A DNA stretch of 64,000 nt from Psychrobacter sp. JCM 18902 (lineage in GTDB: Bacteria > Pseudomonadota > Gammaproteobacteria > Pseudomonadales > Moraxellaceae), in assembly GCF_904846615.1 (NCBI RefSeq), contig NZ_CAJHBK010000001.1, positions 2,666,001 through 2,730,000 of the forward strand, read 5' to 3'. The notes under the pieces were generated by a model, which made no database searches, was not told where the DNA came from, and worked only from the letters and a program-made list of their open reading frames with translations. Positions 39,335 to 48,023 of the stretch are shown one piece after another. Every line of letters starts with the position of its first letter. The stretch's first letter is position 1. The translations under genes were made by a program, and so were the position numbers.

Positions 39335-40147
39335 ATGGAACCATTAAAACAAGCATATGATTTGGAACTAACGGATAACGATCATGGGCAAGGTTGGGCT
39401 TTTGGTCGCCCAGTCGGCATCACCACGGATCAATGGCCGCGAAGCAGGATTAACGGTCTACCGATGGCGCACTTATGGACGATATTAGTGCCTGAAGCCT
39501 ATCGTGCAAAAGGAAAGGATCTGGTGGCAATATCACTCTTTCAAGCGGATGATTCCTTTGAAGATAGGGTGGATGGTATCGAGGACATGATCACTAACCT
39601 CACTGAGGTAAATAATATAGACGCTGAAGATTTTTGGGCATCATTGAGTGATTATGCTAACCATCGGCATCCTCAAGAAATCTATCTGAAAGATATTATT
39701 GGTGGCGGTTGGGCATTGATTTGGCTAACGGAAGCAGAGTTTTTAGGTAAGTCCACACCGCTGCCCAATAAAGAAAATAGTATATATCCAGATTATGAGA
39801 TTGAAGAGTGGGGTAGCACTTGCTTTATCAAAGATGAGCCTGCTCAGTTTATTCAGCACGTTGTCCGAATAGATGATCCTAATATTGGCAAGATGCTCGA
39901 TGAGTGGCCAGATGAAGATGATGAGAATTCTTATATTTCGATGTTTTCTGAAAAAGGTGAGATGTTAAATCTTGATAGATTTCATGCAAAAAATCATTTT
40001 GGTGGTACGGCTAATCCCATTCAGGGCATGCCAGAATTTAGCCCTTTTTATATTGAGTTTGAAGAAACGCTTGGCGATGCCAATATGGGTGGTGGTAATG
40101 GACAAATTGATTTGCTGAATAATGAGTTTGATTGGGCGTGTGGTTAA
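39335..40147 (+). CDS. Hypothetical protein, possibly YwqG/DUF1963-like
   Basis: This acidic protein of 270 residues has no signal peptide or membrane segment. Its C-terminal half (KNHFGGTANPIQG, then GDANMGGGNGQIDLL) loosely recalls the GGYP and GD-G-F layout of the YwqG/DUF1963 family; this is a weak resemblance. The start could be GTG 39332 or ATG 39335. AAGGAGG at 39316 lies slightly far from either. It is 42 bases after the zinc-ribbon gene on the same strand and ends just before the second copy of the guaA 3' end. It is therefore probably cargo of the same remnant island. Confidence 0.6.
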   Translation: MEPLKQAYDLELTDNDHGQGWAFGRPVGITTDQWPRSRINGLPMAHLWTILVPEAYRAKGKDLVAISLFQADDSFEDRVDGIEDMITNLTEVNNIDAEDFWASLSDYANHRHPQEIYLKDIIGGGWALIWLTEAEFLGKSTPLPNKENSIYPDYEIEEWGSTCFIKDEPAQFIQHVVRIDDPNIGKMLDEWPDEDDENSYISMFSEKGEMLNLDRFHAKNHFGGTANPIQGMPEFSPFYIEFEETLGDANMGGGNGQIDLLNNEFDWACG

Positions 40148-40164
40148 CTGTTGATAACGTAAAA

Positions 40165-40215
40165 GTGACTTATGATGTATCGAGCAAGCCACCTGCGACG
40201 ATTGAGTGGGAATAA
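40165..40215 (+). repeat. guaA 3' end, right copy of 51-bp direct repeat
   Basis: These 51 bases repeat the end of guaA including the stop codon, with one substitution. No start or upstream guaA sequence accompanies them. The copy lies 1,983 bases after the genuine one and 33 bases before a good terminator, which suggests this is the original downstream flank of guaA. Confidence 0.85.
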
Positions 40216-40247
40216 TTATCCAATAAGACACTGCTTGTCATCATTAG

Positions 40248-40275
40248 AAAAGTTCACGTTATCGTGGGCTTTTTT
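40248..40275 (+). terminator. Terminator after the duplicated guaA end
   Basis: AAAGTTCACG and CGTGGGCTTT pair over ten positions (two G-T) around a TTAT loop, followed by Ts. It sits at the distance expected for a native guaA terminator. The stretch from here to 40504 shows no gene. Confidence 0.75.
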
Positions 40276-40504
40276 ATGTCTGTCATCTTTTCACTGATAG
40301 TTCATATAGATTGGTAAGTTGGGAATACTACCTAACTCTCTTATATCTAACTCACTGAATTAGGATGTTTAACGTAAATTTCTGAGATTAAGACTTACTC
40401 GACCAAATTGGCTAATAAGAAAAGGCAATTTCGGTACTATTGTATTGAAGAAAAGCCAGTACAATTAGTTCTGGCCTGCCATTAAAAGTAAAATTATTTC
40501 ATCC

Positions 40505-40630
40505 TCACTTGGAGGATTTACTCGGCTTTACAGATGGAGTATTTCCTGGAGTGTTTTTATTGTCACGTCGACGTTGATCTGGCTTCCCAGTCGACTTAGC
40601 AATTGGTTTCGGTCCTGGCTTCAAGCTCAT
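40505..40630 (-). CDS. Small basic protein, 41 residues, hypothetical
   Basis: A short leftward frame starts at ATG 40630 with AAAGGA seven to eight bases upstream and ends at TGA. It encodes MSLKPGPKPIAKSTG followed by KPDQRRRDNK and a polar, proline- and lysine-rich tail. The composition (K, R, P, S, N) suggests a disordered nucleic-acid-binding or ribosome-associated peptide, but I do not recognise it. The good ribosome-binding site is the main support. Confidence 0.5.
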   Translation of the reverse strand: MSLKPGPKPIAKSTGKPDQRRRDNKNTPGNTPSVKPSKSSK

Positions 40631-40829
40631 GATTTAATCCTTTAATTTAGCGAGGTTATTCCTCACCTATGAAATATGGTCTTCATCAGTAAATTTCAAT
40701 ATACAATTAAGAAAATATTAAAAATCATAAGTAACGTTATTAGAGTTATCAATAATGTTAGTAAATAGGCAGCTACTGGCAGTTACGATGGAGTGGGAGC
40801 AAGATTCTAGATAATACTTAGTTTTAAAT

Positions 40830-40870
40830 GATAAAAAAGCACTCAACTTAGTTGGGTGTTTTTTTGGTTT
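40830..40870 (+). terminator. Terminator, repeat copy 2
   Basis: This hairpin and its flanks match 38413-38453 at 39 of 41 bases. It lies in the gene-free stretch 40631-40939 and follows no rightward gene, which suggests it was duplicated along with island DNA rather than serving a local gene. Confidence 0.75.
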
Positions 40871-40939
40871 GAATGTAAAATTTCCATAGTTTTTTAGATA
40901 AGCTAGAATGATGAAATATAACCTAATAGAGAGTTGAAA

Positions 40940-41932
40940 ATGGACTTGCGTGATGTAACTAAAAATCAGCATTTTTTACCTCAAGTAGAGCAAAGGCTTA
41001 ATGCAATTAATCCTCAAGCTAGAAGTAAAAATCAAAAGATTTACTCGTTTAGCATACAAGATCGTGATTCATGCACTGTCAGCATAGACTCAGAAATAGG
41101 TGTTAGTATTTGCAAAAATCTAAGCTTGAATGATTTATTTAGCTTTGATGTATTAGGAAAAGAAGCTAGTAAGTACAATTTCGAAAAACTGTTCCATTCC
41201 TATGAAGTAATAATAAAGGCTAATACTGAAAGCTTGCTATCTAAAATATATTCACCTAAAACTGATGTCAAATTAGAAATTTTTAATATCTTCAGGTCTA
41301 AATTTCTAAACTTCATTAGAAATCCTTATTCTATAAAAAAGATTTTAAATACCTTCTCTGAGCTTAAGGGTATGATTCCAACTGATCCTATACATCTTGC
41401 AAACTTCAATCGTGTGCTAAATGGAAATAAGCCACAGCAGGATCATTTATGCGAACAATTAGGTATAACAAAGAATGATTATGAATATTGGCTTGCGACT
41501 ATCTTTTTTCTATTGAATTCTATGAGAGCGGAACAACCAAACTTTTTAGATCGACTTATAAAGAGTATTTATGAGAACCCGAATCGCTTAGTTCGAGTGT
41601 GTGTGTATACCTATGATGACGAAAAGTGCCTTCTTTCTGACCGCGGATATAATACGTATGTAGGGGGAAATAGTGAGATGGTATGGGAGTTTAATTTATG
41701 TTCTTATGCATTTATAAGATATGTTTTTGAGGATGTAGATGCGTATATACCAGAGTTTATAACAAAAGAAACTATAGATTTTTTCAAATCGATGCCTAAA
41801 TCTATCAGTGTTGAGAGTATGCATAACGACCTAGCTGTACTAGAAATTTATAATAAACATACAGTGTCTTTCTGTCATGAACACGTATTTGGTGCAAGCA
41901 AAGAATACGAAGGTGTGACGGTGTCTTTATAA
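40940..41932 (+). CDS. Hypothetical protein, possibly DUF4238-like
   Basis: This is a cytoplasmic protein of 330 residues from ATG 40940. It begins MDLRDVTKNQHFLPQ, which recalls the N-terminal HY-PQ motif of DUF4238 proteins. A later segment, CLLSDRGYNTYVGG, may match their LTSDNP block. The match is loose and needs a profile search. The gene is AT-rich compared with its neighbours and stands alone next to the guaA-linked segment, so it may be acquired. No function can be assigned. Confidence 0.65.
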   Translation: MDLRDVTKNQHFLPQVEQRLNAINPQARSKNQKIYSFSIQDRDSCTVSIDSEIGVSICKNLSLNDLFSFDVLGKEASKYNFEKLFHSYEVIIKANTESLLSKIYSPKTDVKLEIFNIFRSKFLNFIRNPYSIKKILNTFSELKGMIPTDPIHLANFNRVLNGNKPQQDHLCEQLGITKNDYEYWLATIFFLLNSMRAEQPNFLDRLIKSIYENPNRLVRVCVYTYDDEKCLLSDRGYNTYVGGNSEMVWEFNLCSYAFIRYVFEDVDAYIPEFITKETIDFFKSMPKSISVESMHNDLAVLEIYNKHTVSFCHEHVFGASKEYEGVTVSL

Positions 41933-41945
41933 ATTATCCAGATCT

Positions 41946-41975
41946 GAAAAAGCAGCACCCCAAAAGGAGCGCTGC
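41946..41975 (-). terminator. Terminator after acuI
   Basis: Read leftward, GCAGCGCTCC and GGGGTGCTGC pair around a TTTT loop and are followed by five Ts. It lies 35 bases past the acuI stop. Confidence 0.8.
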
Positions 41976-42009
41976 CATTATCTATAAAGTTAACTTCTAA
42001 ACCAAAAAC

Positions 42010-43017
42010 CTAACCTTTCACATTCACCACATAACGCCCAACTACCTTACTCGACATAAAGCGATCTAAATATTCTGGTGTTTGCTCAAGTGTAATCTCT
42101 TCACCATAGCTTTCAAGATTAGGAAGTTTCATATCAGTCGCGACACGCTGCCAAATGGCTTCTTTATCAGCCAGTGGAATATAGACCGAATCGATACCCA
42201 ATAATGACACCGCACGGGTAATAAAAGGTATCACCGACATCGAAAACTCAGCGCCGCTGGCTAAGCCGCAACTGGTCACCGCACCACCAGATTTGGTTTG
42301 CTTTAGCAGGTTGGGTAAGTAGTCGCCGCCAATAGTATCAATGGCATTTGCCCACAGCTCACGACCGATAGGCTTATTACCGATTTCATTGATGGTATCG
42401 CGATGACGCACTTCGCTCGCGCCCAATGCTTTCAAATGCTCGCTTTGCTCTGGCTTACCTGAGAAAGCAATCACCTCATAACCCAGCTGACTCAAAATAG
42501 CGATACTGATCGTACCGACGCCGCCTGTTGCACCAGTTACCGCGACTGGACCATCACTGGGTTTTGCACCCATTTTTTCTAATTTTTGAATACTGAGTGC
42601 TGCGGTTAAGCCGCCCGTACCGTAAGTCATTGCTTCTTTTAACGTCAGTGTTTCTGGGCAGGGCAATGCCCAATCGGCAGGGATAGAGATCATCTGACCC
42701 AGACCGCCATCCGTATCCATGCCCAAATCATAGCCAAATACCAATACTTCTTGCCCTGCGGTAAACGTGCCTGATTTGTCGTTGACGACAACGCCTGCTG
42801 CATCAATACCGGGTGTATGCGGATATTGTTTGGTAATTCTTTTATTGCCCGATGCCGACATGGCATCTTTGAAATTTAACGAGGAATAATGCACTTCTAT
42901 CAACAAGTCATTTTCTGGCAAGTCACTGACGTTGCGTTCTTGAATACTTTTGCTAAAGGTGCCGTCGGTATTTTCTTCGACGACTAAGGCTTTAAAGGTT
43001 TTATTATTAGACATCAT
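42010..43017 (-). CDS. acuI: Acrylyl-CoA reductase (YhdH/AcuI family)
   Basis: The 335-residue protein is a medium-chain reductase of the YhdH/AcuI type, which reduces acrylyl-CoA to propionyl-CoA with NADPH. YSSLNFKDAMSASG near residue 45, YPHTPGIDAAGVVV near 65, GTGGLTAALSIQKLE near 130 and the NADPH motif VTGATGGVGTISIAIL near 160 are family features. There are no catalytic zinc ligands. AGGAATAAT precedes the ATG. Another MDR oxidoreductase lies upstream on the same strand, 85 bases away. Confidence 0.88.
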   Translation of the reverse strand: MMSNNKTFKALVVEENTDGTFSKSIQERNVSDLPENDLLIEVHYSSLNFKDAMSASGNKRITKQYPHTPGIDAAGVVVNDKSGTFTAGQEVLVFGYDLGMDTDGGLGQMISIPADWALPCPETLTLKEAMTYGTGGLTAALSIQKLEKMGAKPSDGPVAVTGATGGVGTISIAILSQLGYEVIAFSGKPEQSEHLKALGASEVRHRDTINEIGNKPIGRELWANAIDTIGGDYLPNLLKQTKSGGAVTSCGLASGAEFSMSVIPFITRAVSLLGIDSVYIPLADKEAIWQRVATDMKLPNLESYGEEITLEQTPEYLDRFMSSKVVGRYVVNVKG

Positions 43018-43102
43018 ATTATTCCTAATGAGGTTATTTGGTGCGTGTCTTTATTTGCACGTACATCATTTGCAACTACATCGATGTATGTAAGACAGTC
43101 AT

Positions 43103-44080
43103 TTATGCTTTTAACAACACTTTACCATTCTTACTTGCCTGCAATTTACCATCGACGGCCTTGACGATATCCGCCAAATCAAACGTTGCTTCAACGGGCA
43201 GTTTTAAATTGCCATTGTTAGCACGTTCGATCAGCTCATCAATCAAACGCTGTTTGTTTTCCACGCTCATCTCTTGACTGATTTTACTGCCCCAAAAGCC
43301 TTTAATTATCGCTTGTTTAAAAATAATATGGGTTGGATCTAGCACCATGGGTTTGCCTGACATGATGCCAAACGAGGCCAGTGTGCCACCATGACCCAGT
43401 AACGCCAGCAGATCATTACTAGACTCACCACCGATAGAATCAACCGCGGCACTGATTTTCTCATCACCAAGGATGGCTTTTACTTGGTCTTTCCAGTCAT
43501 CATCTGAGGTGTTGATATTATGCTTGATACCCAGTGCTTCTAATTCCTTGATAGCATCGCCACTTCTCACGACATTAATAGTATTAATACCACGCGCAGC
43601 GGCTAGCATGGCGAGCGACTTGCCGACCGCACCATTGGCGGCATTATGGATCACCCACTGGCCGCTTTTTAGTTCTAAAAACTCAATCAGCATCAGGGCA
43701 CTAAGTGGCATCGCAATGAGCTGTGCTGCCATTTCGTCCTCTAAGCTGTCTGGCATGACAAATACCATGTCTTTTGAGGCGACAAAATACTCTGCCCATG
43801 TCGCTTGTACGCTCGCCGCCGCCACGCGCTGACCCACTTTTAAGTCTTTGACATCCTGACCGACGGCATTGATAATGCCGACCGCTTCGCTACCACCAAT
43901 CGCTGGCAGCTCAGGTTTGAAGCCATATTGACCGCGAATGGTTAATAAGTCATGGTTGTGGATAGAGGCGAGTATCATTTTGACTCGGACTTCATTGGCT
44001 TTTGGTTCAGGAATAGGCGTGTCACCTAAACTGAGGACGTCAGATGGTTTACCGAAGGTATTATAAGTTGCGCTACGCAT
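43103..44080 (-). CDS. MDR-family zinc-free oxidoreductase (quinone/enoyl reductase-like)
   Basis: The 325-residue protein belongs to the medium-chain dehydrogenase/reductase superfamily. The N-terminal GroES-like domain (MRSATYNTFGKPSDVLSL) and the Rossmann domain (NAANGAVGKSLAMLAAARG near residue 150) are clear. The N-terminus resembles trans-2-enoyl-CoA reductase and quinone oxidoreductase members, but the substrate is not predictable. AAAGGAAATAATT provides a good ribosome-binding site. It is upstream of acuI and may be cotranscribed with it. Confidence 0.82.
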   Translation of the reverse strand: MRSATYNTFGKPSDVLSLGDTPIPEPKANEVRVKMILASIHNHDLLTIRGQYGFKPELPAIGGSEAVGIINAVGQDVKDLKVGQRVAAASVQATWAEYFVASKDMVFVMPDSLEDEMAAQLIAMPLSALMLIEFLELKSGQWVIHNAANGAVGKSLAMLAAARGINTINVVRSGDAIKELEALGIKHNINTSDDDWKDQVKAILGDEKISAAVDSIGGESSNDLLALLGHGGTLASFGIMSGKPMVLDPTHIIFKQAIIKGFWGSKISQEMSVENKQRLIDELIERANNGNLKLPVEATFDLADIVKAVDGKLQASKNGKVLLKA

Positions 44081-44235
44081 AATTATTTCCTTTATTTATT
44101 TTTAGGTTGTGAGCAACAGTAACAAGTTTGTCTCAGTACCCTCAATGTTACTTTAGTTAAGGAATGTTATGCGTTGCTCGTATCGCGTATAGTAAAGCAT
44201 AAGTAGTAATGCATGATAAGTCACAGCGTGAACGT

Positions 44236-44916
44236 CTACTGAGAGGCTTTATCCTCTTGGCTTATGTCGCCGACGATGACTGTAAAATCACCGTCTACCA
44301 TCTCTGTGAGTAATGGCTCGCCTTTGTCATTGACGCGAAACAGACCATATTCAGCCGCTTCAAACGCCTCAGCATGACCTTCTTGAAAGAAGAATGCATT
44401 GGTCGCCAATTGCACACTGCCGTTACGAATACGGTAATAAATGGGCAGCTCACTTTTAGTTAACTCTTCACGACTATTACTATCAGCTAAGCGGACAAAA
44501 TGCCCCACACTATTGCCATCAAGTCTCACAATCACATAACCGTCGCTTGGCTCATAAATACGAAAATCTGTATCAAGCTCGTCTAATTCTACATCTAGTT
44601 CTGAGCCTAATTCGTCTTGTGTTGAATGAGGGTGCTTTGAGCGCATAGCATCAAAAATATCGCGCTCTAGCGCATAGCTTAACACCATATAATCGCCTTG
44701 CATAAAACCGCGTGGATCGACAGGTGCCAGCGCTAATAATACCGTTTTGCCATTACTAAGATGGTTTTCGTATTTGATGATATTCATGGTCATTACGACC
44801 AATATCAGCGCCAATCCAAGTAAGGCAACAGTGATGGTAACGGCTCGTTTTTTTAGCCAATGCGTGGATGGTGACGTGTTATCAATCAAGCGCTTGGTCA
44901 AAATTTTATTTTTCAT
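44236..44916 (-). CDS. GDYXXLXY-domain membrane protein
   Basis: The 226-residue protein has an N-terminal membrane anchor (about residues 25-47) and an extracytoplasmic domain. That domain carries the family-naming motif GDYMVLSY near residue 95, preceded by VDPRGFMQ. Function is unknown. Its ATG overlaps the stop of the upstream DUF4401 gene by four bases, so translation is coupled. It is the last gene of a three-gene leftward operon whose members commonly occur together in proteobacteria. Confidence 0.85.
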   Translation of the reverse strand: MKNKILTKRLIDNTSPSTHWLKKRAVTITVALLGLALILVVMTMNIIKYENHLSNGKTVLLALAPVDPRGFMQGDYMVLSYALERDIFDAMRSKHPHSTQDELGSELDVELDELDTDFRIYEPSDGYVIVRLDGNSVGHFVRLADSNSREELTKSELPIYYRIRNGSVQLATNAFFFQEGHAEAFEAAEYGLFRVNDKGEPLLTEMVDGDFTVIVGDISQEDKASQ

Positions 44917-46121
44917 GAGTGGCGCTCCTGATGATCGTTGGCGCTCATTGTCAAATCAGTATCGTTGATAAAGGGGTTAGCGAAATAGCGTTTAATCAAT
45001 AGCCAACGCCCCATCAGCATGGTCAGTCCGACGATTAGCATTGAGAGAGATTTGATTAGCAATGAAGTATCGAGCTGATAGTAATACCAAAATACATAGC
45101 TGACCAAGGCGGTGATACCCAAACCTAATAGCAGCCGTTGGCTATTGGCGATCGCAATGACGATAATAAGGCTGGTCGCGAGCAGTCCTGAGACGTAAAT
45201 CGATATTATCCCAAGCAATACAATCCCACCACCAATGAAGAGTCCCGCTGCCGATAGTAATTTAACGTCGTAACGTTTTAGAATCAGATAAGCGGCATAA
45301 AGGCTGGCAAGTGTAAGCAGTACTTGCGCCAAATAGTAATTGTAGCGAAAAGTGTCGCCATAATAAGTAGCAAGGCTATGACTATGTTCAGCGGCGATAA
45401 AGTACACAGAAACGCACAACAGCATCAGCGCGCTGGCGTAACCAAGGGCTTTAATAATATCAAAAGCATCCGCGCGCCATTTACTAGGTATACGCTGCAA
45501 TAGAGAATAGCGTGATAAGTTGCTGCCAGTCGTAATCAGCGCCAATAATCCCAAGCTAACCTCAGGTAGATGATAATAGTTAAGCAGATAAACCGTCAAA
45601 CCTAGCGTCATTATGCTGCCCAATAGGCGATAGATACGGTTGGGCATAATGACCGTCATAACGGCTTGCACGATTAAAAAAAGCCAAATATCTATAGGAT
45701 GTGACAAATTATTATCAAATAAAGCAAAGCCAATGTAGGCTTGCCCAGCCGAGCTAATAGCCAATGCTAGGCTACTGATAAAGGTATTATCACGGCTTTG
45801 CTTGTTTCTAAATAAGACAAAACCCGCCGCGCTGAGTACTAGACCTGTAATTAACAAGGCAATCACGCTGTCAAAGCCATCGATGCCGAACAATAATAAA
45901 GACAGAAAGGCGATTAGAAACAGACTTGCTACAATACCGCTGAGACCAAAAAGTATTTGTATAAACCAAGGAATATCGTTTTGAGAGTGATTATTCGCTA
46001 TTGTTGCCTTAGCACTTGTCTCACCAGTACGGGCATCAATCACATTGCCATCAATAAATCCAAGCTGTTGCAGCTGTAAAAGGACATTGTCCGAGTGTTG
46101 ATTATTCATATCATTACTCAT
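44913..46121 (-). CDS. DUF4401 polytopic membrane protein
   Basis: This is a membrane protein of about 402 residues with around twelve predicted helices after a hydrophilic N-terminus (MSNDMNNQHSDNVLLQLQQ). I choose ATG 46121 because AAAGGAGGT lies seven bases upstream; the frame is open further to 46145. It matches the DUF4401 type by layout and by its partners. Function is unknown. It overlaps the DUF2157 gene by eight bases on one side and the GDYXXLXY gene by four on the other. Confidence 0.82.
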   Translation of the reverse strand: MSNDMNNQHSDNVLLQLQQLGFIDGNVIDARTGETSAKATIANNHSQNDIPWFIQILFGLSGIVASLFLIAFLSLLLFGIDGFDSVIALLITGLVLSAAGFVLFRNKQSRDNTFISSLALAISSAGQAYIGFALFDNNLSHPIDIWLFLIVQAVMTVIMPNRIYRLLGSIMTLGLTVYLLNYYHLPEVSLGLLALITTGSNLSRYSLLQRIPSKWRADAFDIIKALGYASALMLLCVSVYFIAAEHSHSLATYYGDTFRYNYYLAQVLLTLASLYAAYLILKRYDVKLLSAAGLFIGGGIVLLGIISIYVSGLLATSLIIVIAIANSQRLLLGLGITALVSYVFWYYYQLDTSLLIKSLSMLIVGLTMLMGRWLLIKRYFANPFINDTDLTMSANDHQERHS

Positions 46122-47166
46122 AATTACCTCCTTTGACGACAGCACTGGGGCGGTTGTTTTCGCTGTTTAAACGTGCCGCATGACGCAGCCAAACAACCGC
46201 CGCTGAACTCATGCCAATCAACAATAGGGCTAAGATGAGAAAACCACCCATATCAAAATTGTCTAAAAACAACTTACCCGCCCAAAACATCACCACGACA
46301 ATGACAGAGCCACATAAATAGGTCAGCATTAATAGATTGATGCGATACCAATAAAATCGCCAAACCATAAATCCGCACCAGCTCATCCATAGCAATAAAG
46401 TGATTAGCGTCATTACAATATTGGCGTCATCAAAGACATAAAGAATGGCAAGGTAGGTAATAAAATAGCTGCTGAGTAAACCGACGACATAAGCGCTCCA
46501 ATCCAGCTCGGGCTTAAATCGGCTGCGTGTGACTGATGGTAGTTGACGGTCGATAAACGCGAGCCACAAGTTTAGCGCCACAAAATTAACAGCGGCAAGC
46601 ACGCCTATCTGTAAGACACCTTCATAAAAATAACTGACAAAGGCAAAGTCCATAACGCCGAAATATAAGATGAGACCAGTATTGACGAGCCCCAACCATA
46701 GCAGCCATAGCGCAGGGAAGCGGGCGATAATTACCCACGGAACAATCAATACGGCCCAACCAAAAAATAGCTGCCACGTATCAGCACCCGTTTGATAGAC
46801 CTGCCCAAATAGCGCCAATAAGCTACCCGTAATCACGCTGGCAATAAGCAATAATAATTGGCGAATAAGCTGAAACCGTCGCCTAAAAGACAGTGCAACG
46901 TATAAGGCAATAGTGACAACCAACGCCCCTTCGACCAAAGCGAACTTGCCCATTTTGCCCATATTTATCCAGTTATAGGCAATAAAAAACACCAGCGATA
47001 ATACCAGCGCTATCGCCCCGATAATCAGCAGGGCTTTATCAAAAAAGACCAGCCATGAGCGTTTGCTAGGATAGACTTGCAAATGAATCGCTGCATCGTT
47101 GGCATGCGTCAATGGCAGTATGCCTTGCTTGAGTAAATGCTCGATAGTACGCCGTGGTTGGCTCAT
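46114..47166 (-). CDS. DUF2157 polytopic membrane protein
   Basis: The first gene of the three-gene operon encodes 350 residues. An N-terminal cytoplasmic segment (RRTIEHLLKQGILPLTHANDAAIHLQ) is the DUF2157-type start, followed by WLVFFDKALLIIGAIALVL and about ten membrane helices. Function is unknown. The genes overlap, so the three products are probably made together and may form a complex. Confidence 0.82.
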   Translation of the reverse strand: MSQPRRTIEHLLKQGILPLTHANDAAIHLQVYPSKRSWLVFFDKALLIIGAIALVLSLVFFIAYNWINMGKMGKFALVEGALVVTIALYVALSFRRRFQLIRQLLLLIASVITGSLLALFGQVYQTGADTWQLFFGWAVLIVPWVIIARFPALWLLWLGLVNTGLILYFGVMDFAFVSYFYEGVLQIGVLAAVNFVALNLWLAFIDRQLPSVTRSRFKPELDWSAYVVGLLSSYFITYLAILYVFDDANIVMTLITLLLWMSWCGFMVWRFYWYRINLLMLTYLCGSVIVVVMFWAGKLFLDNFDMGGFLILALLLIGMSSAAVVWLRHAARLNSENNRPSAVVKGGNYE

Positions 47167-47249
47167 AGCGTCCTCTAAATAAAAAGATGATGTTGCTTAT
47201 CTTAGCTTTTTTGTGAGAGGCGGGTACACTAAAGTTTATAGTTTTTTAC

Positions 47250-47340
47250 TCAATAAAACTCAATACGGCTAAGCACCTGCTCTTGTACAAAATAGGCGCA
47301 AATATAAGCGCTCGGCCACGCGACTATACAATCAAAATTT
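47250..47340 (-). pseudogene. Truncated DUF2798 gene (3' end only)
   Basis: Read leftward, this encodes IVAWPSAYICAYFVQEQVL and SRIEFY before a TGA. It aligns with the end of the DUF2798 gene at 54594-54848. The 79 bases 47250-47328 match 54594-54672 at 71 positions. Upstream of the match there are stops in frame, so it is a remnant. The two copies point the same way and flank the opp operon. Confidence 0.75.
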
Positions 47341-47861
47341 CATCAAGAGATCAGCGTTATTAGCTTTATAAAAAGGAATTAATAGTGATATGGATAGGTA
47401 TTTATTCTAAGTTTAGTGATTTTTATCATGATCTTACTCAGCTATTACAAAAATAAGTAATTGCAAAAATCAAAAAATTGCACGATTTTGAATAGCGAAT
47501 AAGTCTGGTTTTGAATGTCGAAAGTACCACACTCTTATCCATCAGCATCGGCTTAAAAAATCTATCAAATGATTAGTTATTAATAATAGTCTTATAAATA
47601 AAATTCATCATATCTACTAGGGTTTTATTGCTTGATAGCATTGAGTTCATTCACTTGACAGTGATAATTAGTGATTAAGAAACTGAGATTTGTAGTAATA
47701 ATACAGGTTTCGAATGAGCGGTAGTATATTGCTGATGAAAGGTAATAAGTAGCTATAAAATTTACTCAATTAATAGTAATCACATCTAAGTTTTGGTCGT
47801 CGAAACTGCTTTGATTGCAAGCTTATTTTGCTTGTTAGTATCGGGGAGGAATTAAAACTTA

Positions 47862-47890
47862 TTGACATTTGTATCGTTTTTAATTACTAA
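47862..47890 (+). promoter_or_regulatory. Probable oppA promoter
   Basis: TTGACA and TACTAA are separated by 17 bases, giving a good sigma-70 match 134 bases upstream of the oppA start. Confidence 0.55.
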
Positions 47891-48023
47891 TAGTTGTCTA
47901 CAATATGACCAATAGTTAGTTAAAGTATTGTTAATAAACATAGTCAATATACGGATATATTAACTCGAATCACTACTATTTAGTTGATCCGCCCAGCCAC
48001 TGACCAGCAAGGATAGCTATTAT

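Larger units (their letters stand above)
47167..48023. other. Long spacer upstream of oppA with a DUF2798 remnant and promoter
   Basis: These 857 bases hold a decayed copy of the 3' end of a DUF2798 gene (47250-47340), then about 500 bases of AT-rich DNA without a gene, then a probable oppA promoter at 47862-47890. No operator was recognised. Confidence 0.5.

Noticed and set aside
40718..40972. Leftward 84-codon frame
   Set aside because: It overlaps a terminator and the start of the next gene and has AT-driven composition.
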